From Chrysomallon squamiferum (taxonomy: Eukaryota > Mollusca > Gastropoda > Neomphalida > Peltospiridae), in NCBI GenBank assembly GCA_012295275.1, contig CM022674.1:7828409-7892408 (forward strand): DNA of 64,000 bases, in the 5' to 3' direction. The notes beneath the pieces were generated by a model. It was given only the letters and a program-made list of their open reading frames with translations, was not told the DNA's origin and made no database searches. Both the position numbers and the translations under genes were made by a program. How positions within the stretch are numbered: the stretch's first letter is position 1; every line of letters starts with the position of its first letter. Shown here piece after piece: positions 54,400 through 64,000 of the stretch.

Positions 54400-57300
54400 A
54401 GAACAGAATAAATAAAGTGAAATGGATGATAATCTTTGATGTAAATTAATTTAATTTTTCACTGTTAATCAGTAAAAAAAGAAAGAAAAAAAAGGTAAAA
54501 AATAACTTAATTTTATGTCCATAGCAAAGTAGCAATGAATCTTTCCTTGCAGTAAATTCAGATCTAAATTGTGTTTGAGAAAAAGAAAAACAGATTTTGC
54601 ACGTTCATGAAACAGCCAATACATCTTTATTTAAAGAAAATTTATTGTTCTCTTCCAATAAGATCAGATACTGAAATGAGAAATAAATTCCAGACTAAGA
54701 CCAATAAGAAATATCTGATCCCAGTATTAATATTAGATGTCAGCAAAATACTGATAGCACCCAGGCAGGCAATTCTATGTGTGCAAAGTCTTGGAATTCT
54801 GTAGTTACCAGCTCTGAGATAAATCAAGCTTAGAGAGTTCCATTATAGGACAAACATTGGTTTAACCAATGAGAAGCTATCTTCAAATTGATGAGATTAA
54901 ACTGTGGATAAACTGGCTCCCAAATTAGGACCAGGTTTACATTTTGTCCAATTATTTGCTTGAGCATTGCCGAAGAATTGGCTTCAGAGTGCCCAAGTTT
55001 GTATAGGGCTATAGAAATGTGCTTCCAATCAATATGTGTGTTGTTTGTCTAACCTCTTTTGTTTGAATTTAGATCACCATTTCATCACAGTCTGAACCCA
55101 CCAGTGATTGAAGTAACATATTTACAAGTTATCTATTTTACACACATCACAAGTCAGTCACATAATTCTATCACCTTTAGGTTGTACCAATCTGTGACCT
55201 TAGAGCTGCAGCATATTGAAATTATTTTATGCTGGAGGTTTTAAATAATTCCTCATAGTTTGTTATCAGTCTCCTTTAGGTTTTCCAATGTATGATCTTT
55301 TTCTCTTGACTTTTGAACTGTATTATTCCATCACTTTTAGGCTGTACTATTTTATCAAAATAAATGGTATGTATTTTCCTGTTTTCCCAAAAGTAATATA
55401 TAATAGATTTCCTTGATGGTAAATAAAAAAGAGTAGCATATCATGATGGCATCTGTTACCTCTAATATTTCCCTCTGGTGCTTAATGTATATGTTTTATA
55501 AATGTACTGAGTAAATGTTTAAAACATTTCCACCCTTCTTGTTGGATTTGTATACACAGTAATTTCAATATACTAAGTCATAAATAATAAATCCAATCTA
55601 TCCGATTTCTCAGCTAGCTAAGCTGTTTGATTAACTATGGGCTCATCAAGTGTCAAAATATGCCAAGTTTTCCATGATGACCAAACTTTGGTTAACTGTT
55701 GAAATACTATCAAAAGCTTGGTAGTAACTACAAGCTTAACATTTACCACTAAGCTTCATTAGTAAGTATTAAACTTGATATTCTGAGTACTGCATTTGAA
55801 GTACCTGGCTTGATGGTAATTATTAAAACTGATACTAGCAGCTATATTTCATACTAAGTGCAAAGACCATTGTGTGTACTATCCTGTCTGTGTTATACTG
55901 AATGTAAAAGCTGTATTATCAGTATTAAACATTAAACTGTAAATAAAATACATTGAGTATTACAGTAAACTGTCTTCTTTTTACCTTCCTTTTATACTAA
56001 TTGCTGATCTTGATACAAGCCTTTAAGTGTGTTTATAATTATTAAGTTTTATACTATTAAGCTTCTTACTAACAATTAAACTTAATAATAACTAGTAAAC
56101 ATGATCTTAGCAAACCAAACTGGTTACTGAATACTAAGCTTGATACTAACAACCAAAGTAGAAAGTAATTAACACTAATATTGATGGTAACTTGTTTATT
56201 ACCAGCAATTACTAAGCTTGATACTAATGACAAACGTTGGTTATTAAGAGTGATACTGTTGTAAGTATAGAATACTGAGATCCTGTTCATACAAAATAAA
56301 CTGTTTAATGCAGAAGAAGCATCCATCAGAAATGATACAGTTTGTAAGAGTGAATGATGCTTTCTAAAGTGTTACTGAAATGTTTATATAGTATTAAATA
56401 CAAATGCTGACTATAGATGTTTAAAAAAAAAAAAAGGAGATTTGCTTGTATGTACACAGTACAGTCTGTTATTGCATTTAAAGGGACCATGTGGTTCCAT
56501 ACATCACATTTTTTAAAACTTTCTTGAAAGTTATCAGGAATCCACACACGTTAAAACTCTGTAGAAAAAACAGACATGTAAAAATTCATTTATCAGTGTC
56601 AGTGTGAGGTTTTGATTTTCAGATTACAAAATAACTCAAGGTTTCTTTTTAATCAATATGCTTCATGATTTTAAAAATTACATAAAATATAAAATATATT
56701 TATCTTCCTTCTGTTTGTCTGCTTGTCTACCTTGGCAGGTAGGTTGATTATGTGCTTGCTAATTTGTTCATAGATAGTGAGGTGCATCTGTATATGTGCA
56801 AGGTGAACAAAATAAAAAATAAAAATTATCTTTGTAATGTAATATTATGCAATGGTATGTATTAACAAAAAAGACCTTCAAAAATTAAAGGAAGTTAATT
56901 AGTGTAGGAATTCTGGGATATGTCCATTGTTTTCTCTTTATTTCTCACTCACTGTTTTTAACTATATTCATCTGGTTATTATCACTGACCATTGCCATAG
57001 CAATGGTAATTCCTTTGATTTCTGTGACTCTGTGATTATTCTTTTAGATTTATTGACATTGGTACCAATGCCCAACTATCATTACTTCTGCTGATCATTT
57101 CTCCGACACTTAATCCCAGGAGGTTGGGGTGAATGACATTACATCTAACTGATGTGTTGAATAGTTCAGAATCATAATTATATGTCATCAGAAGTAAGCC
57201 GTGGAAACAAATGGGAAATGTCTATACAAACATATGAAACACTGTTTGGTTTTCTTTATCTCCTTTGCATTTGGTATGTGTATCTATATGTATTTGTGTT

Positions 57301-57480
57301 TGTGTCTGTGTCTGTGTATGTTAGTATGTGTGTGTTTGTGGGCACATATCATAGGTAGAACTACTAATTCAGTTTACAAATAGATTCAACCATTCCTGTT
57401 TTCATTCGTCCTCTCTCTCTTTGTCTCCTCATTTGACTCTTTCTCTTTCCTTTCCCCTTTCTGTCTATCTCTTCCTTCTT

Positions 57481-57482
<2 letters not shown>
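54400..57482. other. AT-rich DNA, possible old mobile-element remnant at 54560-55060
   Basis: The block 54560-55060 is less AT-rich, has a 61-codon minus frame (54827-54642), and ends near GGGCTATAGAAATGTGCTTC, similar to 3' ends of some SINE-like repeats. TTTAGG-TGTAC motifs recur at about 55170, 55275 and 55335. No gene called. Confidence 0.35.
55700..56265 (+). repeat. Degenerate CTAAGCTTGATACTA repeat
   Basis: Variants of ACTAAGCTTGATACTAA or TAGTAA-TA-AAGCTT recur many times at irregular spacing (about 55730, 55750, 55775, 55825, 56055, 56085, 56135, 56150, 56215), consistent with an eroded satellite-like array. Confidence 0.55.
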
Positions 57483-57530
<48 letters not shown>

Positions 57531-57550
57531 CTCCCCTCCCTCCCTCCCCT
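57483..57550 (+). repeat. CT microsatellite and CCCTC tail
   Basis: A pure CT run of about 46 bases is followed by CCCCTCCCTCCC. Confidence 0.97.
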
Positions 57551-57879
57551 CACTCTGCCATTTAATTAGCACCCGAAAACAGTTAAACTTAGCAAGATAA
57601 TCTTGTACACATGTCACTAAAAGTACTCGCACAAACATCGCTGTCTTTTTTACATTTTGTTATTCTAAAACCTTGAGCAGTCTCCATTTTAATGATAGAG
57701 ATAAGACAGAACTGTCATATGTATAAAACAAAACAAAGGAAACAAAAAAAAACAACAACAAAAATAATGATGTTCATTAACTCCATACTCAAGGGAATGT
57801 ATCTTCCATTTGCCCAGTGAAATTATCCACCTTATAAAAAAAAAAAAGTTTTTAATGAGGGCAGCTGTGTATGTGAAAA

Positions 57880-58130
57880 CATAGCCTGAAGCTAATACTG
57901 AAGGTCAGTGCAACATGACTTGGCATTTAGTAATCCATTTATACCTGCTCTGTTGATGCCGACCACGGGACACAGGGGATGATGTTCTGACATTGTTTCT
58001 AGACTCGCCAACCACGCAGCGTCATTGTAAGAGACAACAGCTAATTGTTCCATCTAATTATGGCACTTAGTTGAAGTGCAATTTTTATTGCAGATTTCAC
58101 CCACGAGGATTACAAATGTATGAATCTATA
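57880..58130. promoter_or_regulatory. Candidate enhancer with homeodomain-type sites
   Basis: Unlike its surroundings this block is complex sequence with CpGs. It carries AGCTAATTGTTC (TAATTG, 58042-58047), TCTAATTATGG (TAATTA, 58055-58060), a perfect 6-bp stem GCACTT-AGTTG-AAGTGC at 58063-58079, and TTTATTGC. No exon structure was found. The motifs are those recognised by homeodomain proteins; function is inference. Confidence 0.3.
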
Positions 58131-58909
58131 AACGTTCGGTATTTTCATATCAGTTAATAAAGACCAGGTCTGCTGTAGACACAGTGGAGTTGTGTGTTTC
58201 AGTATTTGGTTTCAATTTGGCGCATTACATAACATCATGTTTCACTGAGGGATGTTAAATATTTTTTTATTATTGATGAAATTTTGGACATTTCAAAAGT
58301 GTTCTGTTCGCTTTAAAATAATATATAGATACATATATATATATATACCTGAAACAAAAATAAAACAAACAAAAGTATTTAAATAATTTGACAAAATTTT
58401 CTATTATTTTAAATTATTTCAGATTAAAATAATGAAAAATGTTTTCAAAAAATTAAAATTTTTCTTCTTTAGTTCTACAATTACTGAATTAACATAACAG
58501 TGTTATTTTATTGTTACATCAGTAATCAATCATTCATGACTTTGACAGCTAACTGTAGGTTTCCACGACAACTGAACACAACCATTGTCTTCATTATCAA
58601 CATTTTTTTCAGAACTTTTACACCGGTTGTTAAAAAAACTAGACAACAAATTGCTGTCCTGGAATAATGAATTACTTTGCTGTGGCAATTTAACTCTTTT
58701 CATATGTAATTATCTCCCTTCTTTCAAAATTTAAATGGATTGCACTTTTTTGTTGTACTTTTTATTGTTGAAAATTTAAAAATTTCAGATAGGATATTTA
58801 AAAATAAAGCAAACATGTTAAAATGTTTAGAATGTTCATTAACTGATTCTTATTTCTAAAAACTATATCTATCAATTAATAAATTAACTAAATAATATAT
58901 ATATATTTA

Positions 58910-58915
<6 letters not shown>

Positions 58916-58983
<68 letters not shown>

Positions 58984-59045
58984 GATAGATAGATATATAT
59001 TTACACATATGCAAACAAATACACACACACACACACACACACACT
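58916..59045 (+). repeat. Compound CT / TA / GATA / CA microsatellite
   Basis: About 54 bases of CT are followed by TA, three TAGA units, TA, and a CA run. Confidence 0.97.
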
Positions 59046-59364
59046 CACATATTATTATTATTATTGTAAAGTTTGCTTTCTGATTTTAATTATAATTCAT
59101 CAGCAAAAAGAATGAACAACAACAACAAAAAAAGCCAAGAAGGCCAATTGAGGATAATTCATTGTACCACACAACATGTTACACGCAATACATGCCTACA
59201 CTCAGTTTGAACCTCACATGTTTCATGTACGCAAGCCGACCTTTGAAACTCACATCATCTCCTGTGCTGTTTGTCAAAGTCACAGAATATAATGTTGTAT
59301 TAGTGTGAAGAGTCCAGCTTATTAACCTACAGTTAGTTTAACTCCCAGGATTACACCCCTGCAG

Positions 59365-59402
59365 ATGAAGATGTCTGGAGAGAGAGAGCATCAGTTAGAG
59401 AG
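59365..59402 (+). CDS. Candidate short exon, phase-compatible with exon 2
   Basis: Seen: the acceptor ATTACACCCCTGCAG and the donor GAG|gtgaga enclose 38 bases. Entered in phase 1 (following exon 2) they read D-EDVWRERASVRE and leave in phase 0; entered in phase 0 they read MKMSGEREHQLE. The third phase has a stop. The surrounding 300 bases have higher GC and CpG than most of the window. Inference: this could be exon 3 of the type II membrane protein after a 25 kb intron. The small size and GA-rich core mean a chance match is quite possible. Confidence 0.3.
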
Positions 59403-59499
59403 GTGAGAGAACGATCTGTCAGTGTCGCGATCTGTCAGTGTCGCGCAGGGTGAGATCAGCAGTCTGCACAGCATCGCTGAACTGGGGGGGGGGTCAAGT

Positions 59500-61251
59500 A
59501 CAACAGTGTATAGCCCACATTACAGATAGGTAGAAATATTAGTTACAAAGGCATCATGAATTTTATAATTTTTCACCAGAGGTTACTGGTGTATATTCTT
59601 GTTTTTTTTAAATTAAGCTATGTAATAATATCTCTTTATTGCCAGTCAAATATAACTGCCTATCACACAACAGCTATAGGTCTCTTATTAGGTGAAGTAG
59701 CTACATTTAGTAATTTGTAGTTACCTTATCAATATATTACATCATAATGTTTGTGTTTTAAAATGAGCAGACAAGAAAGCACCTAATATGTATATGCTGA
59801 ACAAATCACATACCATAAACTTTATATTATTTAAGATTTTATTTGAGAGAAAAAGAGAAAGAGAGGGAAAGAAAACTGAAACCTTTTTCATCCAGATTCA
59901 CCTACAAAAGTGTATAAAAAAAAGAAGAAATGGAATAAGAATGTGACAGTGTTGTCTGAAACTTAGACCAGAGGGAGTGAAGTGTCAGTGAAAGATTTTC
60001 AGTGAAAACAGACACATCTGTCTGGCTGAAACTCTTCTCTCTGTCAAAATAACACTTATTATTTTATATCTGTCTGTCCTTACCAATTCCTTAAAACATA
60101 TCATTTGATAATATACACACATAAACATGTATTCTTACACACATTATAAATAGATGCACACACACACACATATAATACACATGAACACATATATACATAT
60201 ATATATATTAACACATAGATTCATATAAACATACACACGTGTATATATAGATAAAATGCTTAAATTTCTAACAATCTACATAAACAAATCATTATTTCAT
60301 AGTTTATTATCAAATACCATCCAGTCACTATTAATTTCCTATCTCTGTAAAATGATTTTAAAAGATCACATAAAGGGACTTCACTGATCTCACAAATTAC
60401 TCTTCTTCTTTTTTTTAATTTCACTTAACAAATTGATATTAAAATGAAATCACATATGAGTCCTTGTAAAGTATCAGGGGTGGTAAACATATTTTTAAAA
60501 AAGGCCAGGCAAAGATTATCTCTTTGAAAAAGAAAAAGGAATGATATCTTCAGAGAAATCTCTTTAATAGTAAGTGTTTGGGGTTTCCATGACAACCAAA
60601 TTAACTAAGTCTTTATTGATCAGCTAATTATTATTTCAAGTTTCCATAAAAAAAAGAAAAGAAGAAGAAGATAAAAGAAAGTGACTTTCTGAGGAAGGAA
60701 GTGCTTGGAAATGGGGTCTAGTATCAACAAGATGGTATCTCTTTGAAGTTCATCTTGATGTTTTTTGTAATTATCCTTGAGCTATTTGTGTTTATTATAT
60801 TTTATTTTATTTCAAATATTTATTTTAGAAAGTATATTACTTACATTTATAAATTTAATAATACAATATGTGTGATTTTTCATTACAGTGCATGTTTTGT
60901 TTTTTGTGGTATTTCATTTTATTTTCTTATTTTTTAAACCCATTTTCTCTTTTTTCCTTTCATTTATGTGATTTACTCTTATTTTTCTTTGCTTTTCTTA
61001 TTTAAAAAAATAAATCTCTTCTTCTGTTTTGCCATCTCTTATTTATTCCTGTTGTTGTTCATCTATTTTTTCTTACAGTTTTCTTCCTGTTTTTAAAAAG
61101 ATTTCTTCCTCTGTTTGATTTATTATAACGACTCTTGTATTTATTATCATCATAACAAGAACTATTAAAACGTTTGGTCATAAAATTCAGCCAAACACAC
61201 ATAAAAGGAAAAAAAAAGAATAAAAAATAGAATTAATTAAAAAAAAATTAA

Positions 61252-61317
<66 letters not shown>

Positions 61318-62400
61318 TAATAATAAAGTAAATAAATAAATAAATAAATTTTAAAATCTCACTTTAAAATCAGACAGCTATTACCCTTGTTTTTTATTGT
61401 TTGGTTTGAGTTTTGATTAATGCTGTTTTTAGACTGGGCAAGATAATAATCTAACAAAAGAACAGTTTATGTATGAAGTGAAAATCTAGGCTGGAAAGTT
61501 ATAAATGCTGCAGTCATTATTTTAAGATAGTCACGGTTGAATGCTCACCAGACACATAACATCTTACATGTAATGATATTTTACTTGACTAAGAATAAAA
61601 TAATAAAAAATAAAAAAAGAATTTTGACACGTTTAGCATGCTTCAAAGCATCTTTCATTTCCACTACACTAATCGCATGTAGAACAGTTATCTCCCTTAG
61701 TTAACTTCCTGTCATAAATTTGTTATATTGATTTAATACAAATAATAGCAAAAAGAGGATAGAAATCAACAGAATTTGTCGCTGTAACCTTTTCATAGTC
61801 TAATTAAACCAATCTGATATTTCCTCACAGTACTTCAAAATAATGTTAAAGTACTTCAAATGAAATTACAGATGGCTTAAGTTGGAACAGGAATAAAAAA
61901 AAAAAAAAGTAATTAAATTTGTTTATTTAAATGTCTTTTTGTCTGATTAACACTGCATCAGCTTATAAACATTGTCTAAACATTTAAATTTCAGTTTTGC
62001 ATAATTAAACACAACCTCATTTTATTTTATTCACTACATGTAATAATAATATAATAACAACAACAACAACAACAAAACAACAAATAATATCTAATATTTC
62101 TACAATATTGATGATAACATGATAAAGCCTTATGTACATTTTTTACTGCAGCTTAAAACTAATCCTTACAGGTTACAGTTACAAACTTTAATCATCTCTT
62201 TCAGAATATTTTAAAAATAAAAACGTGAGCTCACTGGTAAAAGAGGGAGTCTCACGTAACATGCTCTGTACATGACAGACCAGTCTGCATGTTCTGTGAC
62301 AAAAGCAGACATTAAGTATTAATACCAGTTAATTTTCAGCTGAAATTGATTAGTGTCTGGGTAGCAAGTTTACAGAAACAGTCTAACAAATAAACCAGCT
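59500..62400. other. AT-rich DNA without recognised gene
   Basis: It contains CA/TA tracts (60110-60250), T-rich stretches (60740-61100), the AAT repeat and one TTATCTCCCTT motif (61688-61698). No exon seen. Confidence 0.5.
61252..61345 (+). repeat. (AAT)n then AAAT repeat
   Basis: About 65 bases of pure AAT, then TAAATAAATAAA. Confidence 0.97.
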
Positions 62401-62427
62401 GTTCATGATACCTGGTTTTGTGTCTTG

Positions 62428-62560
62428 CAGCTGTTTTGTCTTTATTTGTGTCTGTCTGTGTTGTTGATCTCACCCTACAGCTGTCTTTTTTTCTATGTCT
62501 GTCTGTCTGTCTGTCCTGTTCATGTTTCTGATTGTATCCTGCAGCTGTCTGAGTCTCGTG
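62428..62560 (+). repeat. Three serial CAGCTGT blocks with TCTG runs
   Basis: TTGCAGCTGT (62426), CTACAGCTGT (62476) and CTGCAGCTGT (62540) each follow a pyrimidine-rich stretch and are separated by TGTCTGTCTG runs. Each resembles a 3' splice site followed by CTGT. Confidence 0.6.
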
Positions 62561-63155
62561 TTTCTACCTCTGTGTTTTATGTGTTCTGAAACTGTCACTC
62601 TTTCTTTTGTTACATCGGTTTATGATCATATTTGAGGTTTTTTGTCATAAAAACTGACTTGATAAATGTCAAAATATTTAAAAATAGAATAACTGTATTC
62701 TAAGTTATCATGCAGCATATTTGTATTATTTTAAAGTTTGCATTTTGATTTTATTTTTTTATCAAATAAAAAAAAAATCAATAATGATAATAAATTAAAA
62801 AAGATAAATAAATAAATAAACAAAATAAATTGTTGCTTTAGAAACAGAAGGTTAAAAATAATAATAATAACAAAGAGAAAAAAACCACACAAACAACCCA
62901 AAAGAACAACAATAATAATAATATCAATCTCCACTCAGTTCAAAAAGGAAAATTAAGTTTCAAATAATTTCACTTCTCTTCTTTTTTTTAAATTGGTCTA
63001 AAGAAATTGGTGTAGACTGCTCTTAAATAATAACATGAAGAACTTTTTTTGGTGAATTTCTAAGAACATGTATTCTGGCAAACCATAATTCATATCACTT
63101 AAATTGTTTCTTTTCATTATATGTATTTTTCTTATAAATAATAATCATAATAAAA

Positions 63156-63156
<1 letters not shown>

Positions 63157-63230
<74 letters not shown>
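63157..63230 (+). repeat. (ATT)n microsatellite, about 74 bp
   Basis: A pure TTA/ATT run followed by GGTGGTG and TAGTAGTAG. The polyisoleucine minus-strand frame is an artefact. Confidence 0.98.
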
Positions 63231-63402
63231 GGTGGTGTTGTAGTAGTAGTTGAATCAATATGGTTTGCTCTAGAAAATAGTTTCATAAATAAAATATAAG
63301 GAAGACAACTCTAAAGTGATATTTCAGCATTTGCTCCATTAGTGTGTTATATTATATTGCTAGTCATTTCCCGTTTATCGCAAAAAGAATTCCTGTTTCC
63401 TA

Positions 63403-63513
63403 ATGGACGAAATTACACTTTACAATCAGTTCACATTTGAATGGAAATTGACTGAATTACTTTTACAACCCGAGGTATTTGTGATTTCATTGTCTTGTCT
63501 CGGAATCAGCTGA
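63403..63513 (+). CDS. Candidate small ORF or exon near the window end
   Basis: Seen: ATG at 63403 opens 36 codons ending in TGA at 63511-63513. Within it, an acceptor-like CTTTACAATCAG ends at 63429 and a donor-like CCCGAG|gtattt follows 63474. The enclosed 45 bases are phase 0 to 0 and read FTFEWKLTELLLQPE. The block has CpGs (GACGAA, CCCGAG, CTCGGA) that are rare around it. Phase 0 fits the exit phase of 59365-59402. It may be an exon, a micro-ORF, or conserved non-coding DNA; no family is recognised. Confidence 0.22.
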   Translation: MDEITLYNQFTFEWKLTELLLQPEVFVISLSCLGIS

Positions 63514-64000
63514 GAAGATGGTAATTTGTCGTCCTACATGAGCTGAAGACTTAATCTTTTTGTGAAAGCTTGTATTTTCCTGGTGGCATTCATCAGAAAG
63601 TTAATTCCATTTCTTGATTGATCCATTAGTTTTCTAATTCTTTGTTCGTTTAACCAATTGCCTTGATACTGAGCATACACACATATATACAGACAGACAC
63701 ACATGTAATTATTTTTGTATATAAATATTTGAGAACTGGATTGTAATAAGATGTCTGTGTGTTTATGTAGCTGTTATATACCACTTACAAAACAAGAAAA
63801 TAAATATTATCTTTGGTTACAAAGTACTGCAATTTGAGGTAATGTGTCATGTAACTTAACAACTGAAAGAGATGAGCATGAAGTTCAAAAAAACATTGAA
63901 ACTAGAACAATAAACAGCATAAACAAGACAAATAATGTTCTAAAAAATAACAAGTATCAAGAATGAAATATTGGTAACAAGAAACATTGTGTTTATCAAG

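Noticed and set aside
58063-58079. Hairpin GCACTT-AGTTG-AAGTGC as a microRNA precursor
   Set aside because: The stem is only 6 bp with no extension, far too short for a precursor hairpin.
63095-63286. Poly-isoleucine minus-strand frame
   Set aside because: It is the translation of an ATT microsatellite.

Overview
This is 64 kb of eukaryotic, almost certainly animal, genomic DNA. It is strongly AT-rich, full of microsatellites and homopolymer runs, and very poor in coding sequence. No bacterial, organellar or viral gene set, rRNA, tRNA or CRISPR array was seen. Spliceosomal exon borders (pyrimidine tract plus AG, then GT-A/G-AG) occur on both strands. The texture, and two copies of a TTATCTCCCTT motif (58710-58720 and 61688-61698) that I associate from memory with mollusc genomes, suggest a mollusc or another lophotrochozoan. 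That placement is a low-confidence inference.

The best gene evidence is on the plus strand. A first coding exon (29208-29409) has a good start context, an in-frame stop just upstream, a basic N-terminal stretch and one membrane segment, and ends at a splice donor in phase 1. A short phase-matched exon (33864-33899) follows after a 4.45 kb intron. Together they give 79 residues of a predicted type II (signal-anchor) membrane protein, the architecture typical of Golgi glycosyltransferases and sulfotransferases. The catalytic part would lie in later exons, mostly beyond the window, so no family is assigned. Two downstream plus-strand pieces (59365-59402 and 63436-63474) have compatible phases and may belong to it.

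The rest is intergenic or long-intron DNA. Isolated exon-like or coding-like blocks occur on the plus strand (6940-7215, 9123-9173, 20226-20405, 42218-42389, 51606-51809) and on the minus strand (15516-15556, 25441-25692, 44032-44159). None is recognisable, and several may be decoys, because a window this long contains chance splice-like sites.

Repeats dominate. They include an alternating 48/46-bp array (21138-21705), a 26-bp minisatellite beginning about 100 bp after exon 2 (34004-34700), an 18-bp array joined to 51-bp duplications (53990-54365), several diverged 27-83 bp arrays, a minimal piggyBac-like TTAA-bounded element (44494-44575), and long dinucleotide and trinucleotide tracts. A few blocks with higher complexity and homeodomain, POU or TCF-type motifs (10690-10775, 14036-14165, 49985-50110, 57880-58130) look like candidate conserved enhancers. 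No exact new system can be claimed from this sequence alone.
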